Counted from the first letter of the stretch, positions 15,819-24,779 are shown. The stretch: DNA of 64,000 nt from Chersky-840 sp963811775 (GCA_963811775.1 CAWESO010000012.1:1-64000), one strand, 5' to 3'. The notes: generated by a model not told the origin, from the sequence alone. Program-made: numbers and translations.

Positions 15819-17581
15819 CGTGTCCCCACCGGTGCGTGGTCGGTGTCGAGCCCGGCCAGGGTGGCGGCCAGCTCCTCGTTGGGCATGCGCCGGGCCCAGT
15901 TGTAGAACGGCTCACCGTCACGCCGTTCGGACTGGTAGCGCCGGACGGCCCGCACCAGCGCGTCGGGGACATCCGCCACCGGCCGGGCGTTCTCGATCCA
16001 GTCGATGAACGCGGCGTCGGGCCCGAGCGACCCGCCCATGCCGATGTCGACCCCTTCCTCGATCCGCTCCCCGACGTGCGCCACGTCGCCCCGGAACCCG
16101 ATGTCGGCGATCTGGGGTTGCGCGCACGACGCCGAGCACCCCGAGAAGTGCATCCGGATCACCCCGGCGTCACCTCGGGCCGGTGACGTCGCTCCCGGCG
16201 CGGGGCGCTCCGGGCCCAGTTCGGCGCCGAGCTGCGCGTCGAGATAGCGCGCCCAGCTCACGGCCCGCTCCTTCGTCTCCACCACGGCAAAGCGGCAGAA
16301 CTCGGTGCCGGTGCAGGCCACCACGCCGCGCTCGAAGGGCCCCGGGAACGGCGAGTACTTGGCCAGCAGCTCCTCGCCCAGCAGCGCCTCGACCCTCGCT
16401 TCGGGGATGCCGGTCAACACAAAATTCTGGTCCGTCCCGAGGCGCAGCGTCCCGTCCCCGTAGGTCCGGGCCAGCCTGGCCGCCTCGACGAGCTCGATGC
16501 CCGTCATGCGACCGACCGGCACCGAGCAGCCGACGTAGCGCAGGCCCGGCTCGCGCTGGGGATGGACCCCGATGTGGTCACCCCGGTAGCGGGTGGTCAG
16601 CTCCTCGCCCGCGGGGACGAGGTCGAAGCGGGCCCGCGCCACGAGCTCGGTGCGGAACTGCTCGGGCCCGAGCTCTTGGACCAGGTACCGCATGCGGGCC
16701 AGGCCGCGGCTCTCACGGTTGCCGAGCTCGCCGAAGACCTGGGCGATGGCCCGGGTGATCTCCACCGCCTGCTCGGGACGGACGAAGACGTCGATGTCCG
16801 ACGCCATGCGCTCGCCGTCGGAGAGCCCGCCCCCGACCAGGACGTTGAACCCGACCGTGTCGTCGGCCAGTCGCGCCGGCCACAGTCCGATGTCCTGGAT
16901 CTCGGCCTGAGCGCAGTCCTCGCGACAGCCCGTCACGCTCATCTTGAACTTGCGCGGGAGGTTGGCGTACTCGCGGTTGCCGGTGAAGAAGTCCGAGATG
17001 GCCCGGGCGACGGGCAGGGCGTCGAGGACCTCGTCGGCGTCGACACCCGACACCGGGCACGACAACACGTTGCGGGCCGAGTCGCCGCACGCCTGCACCG
17101 TCGTCAGCCCGACGTCGGCGAACCGCTCCCAGATGCGGGGCACGTCGCCGATCCGGATCCAGTGGATCTGGATGTCCTGGCGCGTCGTGATGTCCGCGTA
17201 GCGGTTGCCGAACACCGCACTGTCGTCGGGGCCCTCGCCGAAGGCGTCGGCCACCACCCCGATCTCGCGGGCCTGGTCGGCGGTGAGCACGCCGCCGGGG
17301 ACCTTGACGCGCAGCATGAAGGCGTCGCCCCCCTGGCGCTGCGGGTAGAGGCCGACCCACTTGAGGCGCTCCTGCTCGCCGGGCACCTGGGCGATGGCGC
17401 CGGGGCCCTCCTTGGCGTAGCGCGACACCACCGCGTCGGCGACCTCCAAGGGGTGGCGCTCGAGCTTCCAGCGCTCGACCTGGTTCAGCTCTCCGATGTG
17501 GCGGTAGGGATGCACGAAGTGCATCGACCGCTCGTTGCCCCGGATCTCGACACCCCAGGGATTGTCCCGGTCACGGACCAT
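15815..17581 (-). CDS. siroheme sulfite (or nitrite) reductase, assimilatory type
   Basis: The 588-residue enzyme has the two-repeat architecture of NirA/CysI-type reductases: first half with NRYADITTRQDIQIHWI, ARNVLSCPVSG and the lysine/arginine-rich PRKFKMSVTGCREDC; second half with RTYGDGTLRLGTDQNFVL and the cluster ligands Cys423, Cys429 (CTGTEFC) and Cys482, Cys486 (CSASC) that hold the [4Fe-4S]-siroheme pair. It makes the six-electron reduction of sulfite to sulfide. Nitrite reductase is the alternative, but the position between cysH and an electron-donor subunit, opposite cysDN and a siroheme synthase, favours sulfite. It follows cysH with a one-base TGATG overlap and is coupled to the FrhB-like gene by ATGA. 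Confidence 0.88.
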   Translation of the reverse strand: MVRDRDNPWGVEIRGNERSMHFVHPYRHIGELNQVERWKLERHPLEVADAVVSRYAKEGPGAIAQVPGEQERLKWVGLYPQRQGGDAFMLRVKVPGGVLTADQAREIGVVADAFGEGPDDSAVFGNRYADITTRQDIQIHWIRIGDVPRIWERFADVGLTTVQACGDSARNVLSCPVSGVDADEVLDALPVARAISDFFTGNREYANLPRKFKMSVTGCREDCAQAEIQDIGLWPARLADDTVGFNVLVGGGLSDGERMASDIDVFVRPEQAVEITRAIAQVFGELGNRESRGLARMRYLVQELGPEQFRTELVARARFDLVPAGEELTTRYRGDHIGVHPQREPGLRYVGCSVPVGRMTGIELVEAARLARTYGDGTLRLGTDQNFVLTGIPEARVEALLGEELLAKYSPFPGPFERGVVACTGTEFCRFAVVETKERAVSWARYLDAQLGAELGPERPAPGATSPARGDAGVIRMHFSGCSASCAQPQIADIGFRGDVAHVGERIEEGVDIGMGGSLGPDAAFIDWIENARPVADVPDALVRAVRRYQSERRDGEPFYNWARRMPNEELAATLAGLDTDHAPVGTR

Positions 17582-18255
17582 CAGACGTGCAGGCCGCACT
17601 CGGTCTTGCCCATGCCGGCCCACCGGCCGGCCCGGGGGTCCTCGCCGGCCGCGACCGGACGCGTGGTGGGGGCACACCCGATCGACAGGTACCCCTGGGA
17701 CATGAGGGGGTGCACCGGCAGACCGTGGTCGACCTCGTAGTTGGCGACATCCGCGTCGGTCCACGTGGCCATGGGGTTCAGCTTGACGAGGCCCCGGGCC
17801 CCGTCCCACGACACGATCGGCGCCGCGGCCCGGGTGGGGGCGTCGCAACGCTTGAGACCGGTCATCCACGCCGCCCGGCCCTCGAGCGCACGGTTCAGGG
17901 GCTCGACCTTGCGCAGGTCGCAGCAGCGCTCGGTCCCGCACGGCCACGCCTCGGCCTCGGGCCCCGGGGTCATGACGCGTAGGTTCAGGTCGTAGCGGGC
18001 CCGCACCTCCTCCACGTAGGCCAGGGTCTCGGGGAAATGAAAGCCCGTGTCCAGAAAGAGCACCTCGATGTCGGGATCGACCTCCACGGCGAGGTCGATG
18101 ATCACGCAGTCCTGGAACGAGCACGCCAGGCTGAGAGACCCGCCGAACCGCTCCACCGCCCAGCCCATGACCTTGCCGGCGGGTGCGGTCTCGAATGCGG
18201 CGCTGCGCGATGCGAGCTCGTCGAGATCGACCCGGGTTTCGACCCCTGCATCCAT
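17581..18255 (-). CDS. cysH: adenylyl-sulfate (APS) reductase, with an unusual cluster motif
   Basis: CysH reduces activated sulfate to sulfite with thioredoxin. The 224-residue protein has the PP-loop fold (SLACSFQDCVI, FLDTGFHFPET), the substrate motif ERCCDLRKVEPL and the C-terminal catalytic KTECGLH (Cys220). The CC pair at 111-112 and Cys194 are three of the four ligands of the [4Fe-4S] cluster that marks APS reductases, but the fourth ligand position (GCAPC in relatives) is Thr197 here. The absence of an APS kinase domain on CysN and of a cysC gene supports APS as substrate. It heads the leftward operon. I start at the Met before DAGVETRV; the longer frame lacks a domain. Confidence 0.9.
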   Translation of the reverse strand: MDAGVETRVDLDELASRSAAFETAPAGKVMGWAVERFGGSLSLACSFQDCVIIDLAVEVDPDIEVLFLDTGFHFPETLAYVEEVRARYDLNLRVMTPGPEAEAWPCGTERCCDLRKVEPLNRALEGRAAWMTGLKRCDAPTRAAAPIVSWDGARGLVKLNPMATWTDADVANYEVDHGLPVHPLMSQGYLSIGCAPTTRPVAAGEDPRAGRWAGMGKTECGLHV

Positions 18256-18344
18256 CGTCCACACTCCTGTGTCAGAAAGGTCGTGGTCGTGTGCTGTGCG
18301 CCTGCGCCCCGTCGTGGCGCCGGCGCTGCGGACCACGGCACGAC

Positions 18345-18373
18345 TTGTCCGGCCAACCGGCCACTACTATATA
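18345..18373 (+). promoter_or_regulatory. probable promoter of the cysD operon
   Basis: TTGTCC (18345-18350) and TATATA (18368-18373) are separated by exactly 17 bases. The spacer begins with GGCC-AACC-GGCC, a small symmetric element that could be an operator. The site lies about 100 bases before the cysD start in an AT-rich patch of the 216-base divergent region between the two sulfur operons. Confidence 0.5.
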
Positions 18374-18471
18374 TGACTAATCAGATCGGGTTTTACCCCT
18401 TTCCAAATCGGACCATTCGCTTTCAGATGGCAACGACCACCGTCGCCACCTGGGACTTCGGAGCTGCCACC

Positions 18472-19422
18472 ATGACGACGACCATCGACGCCCCGCCCCG
18501 GTCCCCGGGCCTCCCGGCGCCGGCGCGCCGGCCCGACCACCTGGATCTCCTCGAGGCCCACGCCGTCTTCGTGCTGCGCGAGGTGGCGACGGAGTGCGAG
18601 CGCCCCGTCCTGCTCTTCAGCGGCGGCAAGGACTCCGCCGTCCTGCTGCGGCTGGCGGAGAAGGCCTTTCGCCCCGCTCGTTTCCCGTTCCCGGTCATGC
18701 ACATCGACACCGGGCACAACTTCTCCGAGGTCCTCGACTTCCGCGACAAGCGCATGGCCGAGCTCGGCGAGGAGCTGCTCGTGGCCTCGGTGCAGGAGTC
18801 CATCGACCGCGGGCGCGTCCCCGACCCCGGCCCTGGGGGGTCGCGCAATCGCCTGCAGAGCGTCACCCTGCTCGACGCCGTCAGCACGCACGGCTTCGAC
18901 GCCTGCATCGGCGGGGCGCGACGCGACGAGGACAAGGCGCGAGCCAAAGAGCGGGTCCTGTCCTTTCGCGACACGTTCGGCCAGTGGGACCCGCGCCGGC
19001 AGCGGCCCGAGTTGTGGCACCTCTACCACGGCCGGGTGCGCACCGGGGAGCACCTGCGCGCCTTTCCCTTGTCGGACTGGACCGAGCTCGACGTCTGGCA
19101 CTACGTGCGACGCGAGGCCATCGTGCTCCCGTCGATCTACTTCGCCCATCGGCGCGCCGTCGTCGAGCGCGACGGGATGATCCTGGCCGTGTCGGACCTG
19201 GTGGGGCCGGGCCCGGACGAGATCGTGGAGGAGGCGACGGTCCGGTTCCGCACCGTCGGGGACGCCACCGGCACCGGTGCGGTGCGCTCGCAGGCCCGCA
19301 CCGTCGACGACGTCATCGCCGAGCTCGCCACCTCGCGCCTGAGCGAGCGGGGCGCGACGCGCGCCGACGACCGGTTCTCGGAGACCTCGATGGAGGACCG
19401 CAAGCGCGAGGGCTACTTCTAG
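18472..19422 (+). CDS. cysD: sulfate adenylyltransferase subunit 2
   Basis: CysD is the catalytic PP-loop subunit of ATP sulfurylase, making APS from sulfate and ATP. The sequence shows the PP-loop LLFSGGKDSAVLLRLAEKAF, MHIDTGHNF, the arginine-rich FDACIGGARRDEDKARAKER and WHLYHGRVRTGEHLRAFPLSDWTELDVW, ending with SMEDRKREGYF. I choose the ATG at 18472 (316 residues), preceded by GGAG at a fair distance, over an in-frame ATG at 18427 that lacks a ribosome site. cysN follows with no gap. It is divergent from cysH, with which it shares a control region. Confidence 0.93.
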   Translation: MTTTIDAPPRSPGLPAPARRPDHLDLLEAHAVFVLREVATECERPVLLFSGGKDSAVLLRLAEKAFRPARFPFPVMHIDTGHNFSEVLDFRDKRMAELGEELLVASVQESIDRGRVPDPGPGGSRNRLQSVTLLDAVSTHGFDACIGGARRDEDKARAKERVLSFRDTFGQWDPRRQRPELWHLYHGRVRTGEHLRAFPLSDWTELDVWHYVRREAIVLPSIYFAHRRAVVERDGMILAVSDLVGPGPDEIVEEATVRFRTVGDATGTGAVRSQARTVDDVIAELATSRLSERGATRADDRFSETSMEDRKREGYF

Positions 19423-20727
19423 ATGGCCGAGCGCTCGATGACCGGGGCGCCCGCCGACACACAGGAGATGGTTTCCGGCCTGCTTCGCTTCGCCACCGTC
19501 GGGTCCGTCGATGACGGCAAGTCGACGCTCATCGGCCGTCTCCTCCATGACACGAGACAGCTCTTCGACGATCAGCTCCAGGCTCTCTCCACCGCCAGCG
19601 CCCGCCACGGGGCCGAGGCCATGGACCTCTCCTTCGTGACCGACGGCCTGCGGGCCGAGCGCGAACAGGGCATCACCATCGACGTCGCCTACCGGTACGC
19701 GGCCACCCCCAGCCGGAAATTCGTGATCGCCGACTGCCCCGGCCATGTCCAGTACACGCGGAACATGGCCACCGGCGCGTCGACCGCGGATGTGGCCGTC
19801 GTCGTCGTCGATGTCAGCACGGGACTGCGCCAGCAGACGCGCCGCCACACCTGCATCGCCGCGCTCCTCGGCGTCCGCCACGTCGTGGTGTCGGCGAACA
19901 AGATGGACCTCGCCGGATGGGCCGAGGCCGCCTACCGGTCCGTCGCCGGCGCCTTCGACGCCCTGGCCCCGCGCCTGGGCCTCGACCGCGTGACAGTCGT
20001 GCCCGTGTCGGCCCTGCACGGCGACAACGTGGTCGAGCCCTCGACCCGCATGGCGTGGTACGACGACCCGACGCTTCTCGACGCCCTGGAGCAGGCCCCG
20101 GCCGGGAGCTGGGCCCGGGAGGACGACGCCCCGGGCCGTCTCCCCGTGCAGTGGGTCGTGCGCCACCGGGGCGGGGGGCGCAGCTACGCCGGCATGGTCA
20201 GTGGGGGCACGCTCCGTCCCGGAGAGGAGGTCGTGGTCCTCCCCGGTGGACAGCGGAGCCGGCTCACCTCGGTGGAGACCTTCGACGGGCCGCTCGACGA
20301 GGCGCACGCCTCGATGTCGGTGACGGTGCGCCTCGACGACGAGCTCGACGTGTCCCGGGGCGACCTCATCGCCCCGGCGGCCGACCCCCCCGAGGTCGTG
20401 CGCGAGTTCGAAGCCACGCTGTGCTGGTTCGTCGACCAACCCGTCACCGCCGGGCGGCGCTTCAAGCTGAAGCACACCACCCGGCTCACGCCGGCCCAGG
20501 TTGTGACCGTGCACTCCCGCCTCGATGTCGCCAGCCTCGAGCTCACCGCCGCGGACGAGCTCGGGCTCAACGACATCGGGGTCGTGACCCTATCGGTCGG
20601 CACGCCCCTCGCCGTCGACCCCTACACGGCCAACCGGGTCACGGACAGCTTCGTGATGATCGACGACCAGACCAACGCCACCGTGGCGGCGGGCATGGTG
20701 GGCGTGCCCGGCGTCGCCGGGCGGTGA
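19423..20727 (+). CDS. cysN: sulfate adenylyltransferase subunit 1 (GTPase)
   Basis: CysN is the GTPase that drives APS synthesis by CysD. The 434 residues include the G motifs GSVDDGKST, DCPGH and NKMD, the switch region EREQGITIDVAYRYAA and the EF-Tu-like domains 2 and 3. It stops where stand-alone CysN normally stops, so there is no fused APS kinase (CysC), consistent with an APS rather than PAPS route. Its ATG lies immediately after the cysD stop (TAGATG), and its stop overlaps the next gene by GTGA. Confidence 0.95.
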   Translation: MAERSMTGAPADTQEMVSGLLRFATVGSVDDGKSTLIGRLLHDTRQLFDDQLQALSTASARHGAEAMDLSFVTDGLRAEREQGITIDVAYRYAATPSRKFVIADCPGHVQYTRNMATGASTADVAVVVVDVSTGLRQQTRRHTCIAALLGVRHVVVSANKMDLAGWAEAAYRSVAGAFDALAPRLGLDRVTVVPVSALHGDNVVEPSTRMAWYDDPTLLDALEQAPAGSWAREDDAPGRLPVQWVVRHRGGGRSYAGMVSGGTLRPGEEVVVLPGGQRSRLTSVETFDGPLDEAHASMSVTVRLDDELDVSRGDLIAPAADPPEVVREFEATLCWFVDQPVTAGRRFKLKHTTRLTPAQVVTVHSRLDVASLELTAADELGLNDIGVVTLSVGTPLAVDPYTANRVTDSFVMIDDQTNATVAAGMVGVPGVAGR

Positions 20728-21407
20728 CGGTGGGCATCGGCGCGCCCGTCTACCCGGTCGGGCTCGTGGTCAAGGGCCACCGGTGCCTGGTGGTGGGTGG
20801 TGGCCGGGTGGCGGCTCGCAAGATCGGGGGCCTGCTGGCGTGCGGTGCGGCCGTCACCGTGGTGGCCCCCGAGGTGCACGTGGCCATCGGCGCGCTGACC
20901 GACGCCGGGGTCATCGCCGCCATCGACGAGTCACCCCTCGACGTCCACATCCGCCCCTATCGCTCGCCCGAGGCGGCCGACTACCGGTTGGTGATCGCGG
21001 CCACCGGGGACGAGGCCGTCGACGACGCCGTGCACATCGACGCCACGGCGGCGGGCGTGTGGGTCAACGTGGCCGACGACCCGGCGCGGTGCAGCTTCGT
21101 GCTCCCCGCGGTGGCACGCGACGGTCCGGTCTCGATCGCAGTGTCCACTGCCGGCGCCAGTCCCGCATTGGCCGGTTGGCTTCGCGACCGGGCCGTCGAG
21201 GCGCTCGGACCCGGGATCGGCGAGCTGGCGGGCCTCCTCGACGAGAGCCGGCGGCGACTACAGGACCGGGGCCGGAGCACCGAGACGATCGACTGGCGGT
21301 CGTTGCTCGACGGCGCGTTCCCCGACTTGGTCCGCCAGGGCCGCATCGTCGACGCACGCGCCGTGCTCGACTCGTTCCTCGACGACCCGCCCGCGCCGCC
21401 CACCTGA
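20724..21407 (+). CDS. siroheme synthase, precorrin-2 dehydrogenase/ferrochelatase part
   Basis: The 227-residue protein has the NAD-binding start VKGHRCLVVGGGRVAARKIGGLL, the central RLVIAATGD and the SFVLPAVARDGPVSIAVSTAGASPALA segment of Met8/CysG N-terminal enzymes, which oxidise precorrin-2 and insert iron to form siroheme. The uroporphyrinogen methyltransferase domain found in E. coli CysG is missing, so that step must be encoded elsewhere. It overlaps cysN by GTGA. Its product is the cofactor of the sulfite reductase on the opposite strand, which explains the clustering. Confidence 0.88.
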   Translation: MTVGIGAPVYPVGLVVKGHRCLVVGGGRVAARKIGGLLACGAAVTVVAPEVHVAIGALTDAGVIAAIDESPLDVHIRPYRSPEAADYRLVIAATGDEAVDDAVHIDATAAGVWVNVADDPARCSFVLPAVARDGPVSIAVSTAGASPALAGWLRDRAVEALGPGIGELAGLLDESRRRLQDRGRSTETIDWRSLLDGAFPDLVRQGRIVDARAVLDSFLDDPPAPPT

Positions 21408-21472
21408 AGCGGCTCGCGGCCCGAGGCGCCCGCTTTTGGGCGAGAAATCGGCTGATCGGCAATACTCTGCCC

Positions 21473-22021
21473 GTGGGCCCCACCGAAACCACGTCGGCCG
21501 CCCGACCGAAGAAACGCCCTGTTCCCGGGGCGCCGCTTCCCGAAGGGCCGTCGTCGGACGTTCCCAACGACGAAGAGGTCATCGGCGCCATCATCCTCGC
21601 CAGCCGGGCGATGGTGGCCATCGCCGTGCGATCGCTGGCCGGGAACCCCGACGACGTGACCCTGCCGCAGTACCGGACGTTGGTGGAGCTCACCTTCAAG
21701 GGGCCGCGGCGCCTCGCCGATCTGGCCGAAGCGCTGAGCGTGAGCCCCTCCACCGCCACGCGCATGTGCGATCGGCTGGTCCGCAAGGAGCTGGTGTCGA
21801 GGACGCGCGACGAGCTCGACCGGCGCGAGGTGAAGCTGGCCATCACCGGGTTGGGCCGCACGGTGGTGTCGAACGTGATCGAACGCCGCCGCGCCGAGGC
21901 CGGTGCCATCCTCGAGGCCATCCCCGTCCCGCTCCGGCGGCAGCTGGTCAGCTCGCTCACGCTGCTCGCCACCGCGGCGGGGGAGACCCCCGAGCTCCAC
22001 TGGGGACCGGGCTGGTACTAG
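21473..22021 (+). CDS. MarR-family transcriptional regulator
   Basis: The 182-residue protein carries a winged helix-turn-helix of the MarR type: LPQYRTLVELTFKGPRRLADLAEALSVS, then PSTATRMCDRLVRKELVSR and the wing RDELDRREVKLAITGLGR. It has an N-terminal Pro-rich leader of about 30 residues and ends HWGPGWY. MarR dimers usually repress a nearby gene and release DNA upon binding a small phenolic or lipid ligand. The stop overlaps that of the converging aldehyde dehydrogenase. A TACTCT box lies four bases before the GTG start, suggesting a very short or absent leader. Confidence 0.88.
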   Translation: MGPTETTSAARPKKRPVPGAPLPEGPSSDVPNDEEVIGAIILASRAMVAIAVRSLAGNPDDVTLPQYRTLVELTFKGPRRLADLAEALSVSPSTATRMCDRLVRKELVSRTRDELDRREVKLAITGLGRTVVSNVIERRRAEAGAILEAIPVPLRRQLVSSLTLLATAAGETPELHWGPGWY

Positions 22022-23382
22022 GCCACCCACACCGTCTTGGCCTCGCAGAACTCCCTGATCCCCAGCGTCGACAGCTCCCGGCCGAACCCGGACCGCTTCA
22101 TCCCACCGAAGGGCAGCTCCACCGTCGACGCCACCATGGCGTTCACGAAGACCATGCCCACGTCGAGGCGATCGACGAACAGCTCCCGCTCATCGGCGTC
22201 CGCGGTCCACACGCTCGCCCCGAGGCCGAAGGTCGAATCGTTGGCCATCCGTAGCGCGTCGGCGGCGTCCTCGGCCCGGTAGAGCAGGGCCACCGGGCCG
22301 AACACTTCCTCGGTGTCCACGCGCATGGCCGGTGTGATCCCGGCCAGGACGGTGGGACGGTAGAAGTAGCCGGGGCCCTCGACCCGCTGCCCGCCGCACA
22401 ACACCGCGGCGCCATGGGCGCGGGCGTCTTCGACCTGACCCTCGACGTCATCGCGACCCTGTGCCGTCGCCAGCGGCCCGACGTCGGTACCCGGCTCCAT
22501 GGGATCACCGACGACCAGGTCGGCCATCTGCGCGGTGAAGGCCTCCTCGAAGGCGTCGTAGACCGCACCGTGCACGATGAAGCGCTTGGCCGCGATGCAG
22601 CTCTGCCCGTTGTTCTGGACGCGCGCCTGCACCCCGACGGCCACGGCCCGGTCGAGGTCGGCCGAGGGCAGCACGATGAAGGGGTCACTTCCCCCCAGCT
22701 CCAAGACACACTTCTTGATGGACCGTCCCGCCGCCTCGGCCACGGCGCGGCCCGCCCCCTCGGACCCGGTGAGCGTCACGGCCCGGACCCGGTCGTCCTC
22801 GACGAGCCCGGCCACGTCCGAGGAGGGGACGAGCAGGGTCTGGAAGGCCCCGGAGGGATAGCCGGCGCGCCGGAAGACGTCCTCGATGAGCAGCGCCGTC
22901 TGCGGCACGTTCGACGCGTGCTTCAACAGGCCGACGTTGCCCGCCATGAGGGCCGGGGCGGCGAAGCGCATCACCTGCCACATCGGGAAGTTCCAGGGCA
23001 TGACGGCCAGGACCGGTCCCATGGGCCCGTAGCGCACACCGCTCTGGCTCGCCGAGGTGGGGACGGCCTCGTCGGCCATCAGGTGCTCGGCATGCTCGGC
23101 GAACCACCGCAACGCGGCCGCGCACTTGGCCACCTCGCCCCGGGCCGCACCGAAGGTCTTGCCCATCTCGGTGGTGAGCACGCGCGCGATGTCGGGGAGC
23201 TCACCCTCGAGCAGCTCGGCCGCGCTCACGGCCCACCGGCCCCGTTCCTCGAACGAGGTGGAGCGGTAGGTGGCGAAGGCGCGGGCGGCCAGCGCCAGCT
23301 TGGTCTCGACCTGCTCGGCGGACTCGGACTCGAAGACCTTCTCGGTCTCACCCGTGGTGGGGTTGACGGTCGCGATGGGCAT
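22018..23382 (-). CDS. NAD(P)-dependent aldehyde dehydrogenase, succinate-semialdehyde type
   Basis: The 454 residues form a complete ALDH: start PIATVNPTTGE, cofactor region VMPWNFPMWQVMRFAAPALMAGN, TGSEGAGRAVAEAAGR, general base in LELGGSDPF and catalytic Cys in NNGQSCIAAKRFIVH, then EEVFGPVALLYRA and PFGGMKRSGFGREL. The GQSCIAAKR context and short N-terminus are typical of GabD2-like succinate-semialdehyde dehydrogenases, which finish GABA breakdown. The exact substrate is inferred. Its stop and that of the MarR gene overlap on opposite strands. Confidence 0.88.
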   Translation of the reverse strand: MPIATVNPTTGETEKVFESESAEQVETKLALAARAFATYRSTSFEERGRWAVSAAELLEGELPDIARVLTTEMGKTFGAARGEVAKCAAALRWFAEHAEHLMADEAVPTSASQSGVRYGPMGPVLAVMPWNFPMWQVMRFAAPALMAGNVGLLKHASNVPQTALLIEDVFRRAGYPSGAFQTLLVPSSDVAGLVEDDRVRAVTLTGSEGAGRAVAEAAGRSIKKCVLELGGSDPFIVLPSADLDRAVAVGVQARVQNNGQSCIAAKRFIVHGAVYDAFEEAFTAQMADLVVGDPMEPGTDVGPLATAQGRDDVEGQVEDARAHGAAVLCGGQRVEGPGYFYRPTVLAGITPAMRVDTEEVFGPVALLYRAEDAADALRMANDSTFGLGASVWTADADERELFVDRLDVGMVFVNAMVASTVELPFGGMKRSGFGRELSTLGIREFCEAKTVWVA

Positions 23383-23432
23383 GCCCAGATCATGCCCACC
23401 CGGGCGGCTCTCGGCACACCCGGCCCCGGTGC

Positions 23433-24779
23433 TCACCCCGGCCCGGGCCGGTGTGACGGGACCAGGCCCAATACGACGGGGAGGTCGCGTCGGCGGAGCT
23501 TCCCCGTCGCGCTTTGGGGGAGCTCGTCCACCCGGAAGTACTGCTTGGGACGCTTGTACGGGGCCAGCCGTGCCGTGGCGTGGCGGCGGAGGTCGGCCTC
23601 GGCCGCGTCCCCCACGACCGCCGCGCACACCCGTTGGCCCCACTCGTCGTCGTCGAGGCCGAAGACGGCGACCTCGACGACGCCCGGTGCGCCCGACAGC
23701 ACTCCCTCCACCTCGACCGGGTACACGTTGACCCCGCCGCTGATGATGAGATCGTCGCGACGGCCCTCCAGGAACAGGTAGCCGTCCTCGTCGACGCGGC
23801 CGAGGTCCCCGACCGTGAAGGCGTCCGCCCGCCACGCCCGCGCCGTGGCTGACGGGTCGCGCCAGTACTCGAATCGCGCGAAACCCGGGGCGTGGCACCA
23901 CACCACGCCGTGGTCGTCGATCTCGAGGAGCCTCCCCGCTCGGGCCCGGCCCACGGTCCCCGGGCGCGCCGCCCACTCGTCGGGACCGCACACGGTGAAC
24001 TGGCCTTCGGTGGACCCGTAGAACTCCCACAGGGCCCCCGGCCGCAGCCGGCCGAAGGCGGCCCGCTTCAGCGGGGCCGGGCAGGGCGAGCCGGCGTGCA
24101 CGACCAGCCGCAACGAGGAGAAGACGGCCGGGGCCGCGGGCTCGGCGACGACGCGCTGCAGCGCCGTCGGCGCCATGAACGTGGTGGTGGGCGCGAGCTC
24201 GTCCATGGCCGCCACCGCCGCGGCCGCGTCGAAGCGCGCCAGCACGAGGACCCGGCCGCGGCGCAGCAGGGCCGCGGCGGCGAGGCGCACCGAGACCGAG
24301 TGGTACAGGGGCGAGCACACGAGGTGCGTGTCGGTGGAATCGAAGCCCCACAGATCCGCCTCGTCCTCGAACAGGGCCCGCGCCTCGTCGGGGGTGAGCT
24401 CCCCCGACCACACCCCTTTGGGCCGACCGGTCGTGCCCGACGTGTAGTGCATCGGACGCACCACGGGATACGGCGCCAGCTCGGCCTCGGGGCCCACGAG
24501 GAGGTCTGCGAGCCCCGAGGGACCCGTCACCACCAGCGCGGGGTCGGCGTCAGCGATCAGCACGTCGCGCTCGGCGGGCAGCAGAGTGGCGTTGAGGAGG
24601 ACGGGGACCACCCCGCGGCGCGCCGCCCCCAGCACGCACAGCAGGAGGGCCCCCGACGACGCCACGCTGAAGACGACCCGGTCCCCGCGGCTGACCCCGG
24701 CGCGCTCGAGGGCGCCCGCCACCCGGCGCTGGGCTTCCTCGGCCGGAGCCGGTTCGACGGTCTCGACGACCTGTCTCAC
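23433..24779 (-). CDS. AMP-dependent acyl-CoA synthetase/ligase
   Basis: The 448-residue protein has the ANL-superfamily motifs: MHYTSGTTGRPKGVW (P-loop), WEFYGSTEGQFT, VGDLGRVDEDGYLFLEGRRDD, then GGVNVYPVEVE and the C-terminal lysine in PQSATGKLRRRDLP. Such enzymes activate a carboxylic acid as acyl-AMP and then make the CoA thioester. It is shorter than usual (500 or more) because the N-terminal domain is compact. The acid is unknown. It overlaps the upstream MFS gene by GTGA, suggesting a transport and activation pair. Confidence 0.88.
   Translation of the reverse strand: MRQVVETVEPAPAEEAQRRVAGALERAGVSRGDRVVFSVASSGALLLCVLGAARRGVVPVLLNATLLPAERDVLIADADPALVVTGPSGLADLLVGPEAELAPYPVVRPMHYTSGTTGRPKGVWSGELTPDEARALFEDEADLWGFDSTDTHLVCSPLYHSVSVRLAAAALLRRGRVLVLARFDAAAAVAAMDELAPTTTFMAPTALQRVVAEPAAPAVFSSLRLVVHAGSPCPAPLKRAAFGRLRPGALWEFYGSTEGQFTVCGPDEWAARPGTVGRARAGRLLEIDDHGVVWCHAPGFARFEYWRDPSATARAWRADAFTVGDLGRVDEDGYLFLEGRRDDLIISGGVNVYPVEVEGVLSGAPGVVEVAVFGLDDDEWGQRVCAAVVGDAAEADLRRHATARLAPYKRPKQYFRVDELPQSATGKLRRRDLPVVLGLVPSHRPGPG

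Noticed and set aside
18256..18471. Riboswitch in the cysH/cysD divergent region
   Set aside because: No SAM- or cobalamin-type conserved core or strong multi-stem fold could be recognised by eye.
18367..20514. Minus-strand frame of 715 residues across cysD and cysN
   Set aside because: Antisense shadow of cysD and cysN with no recognisable domain.
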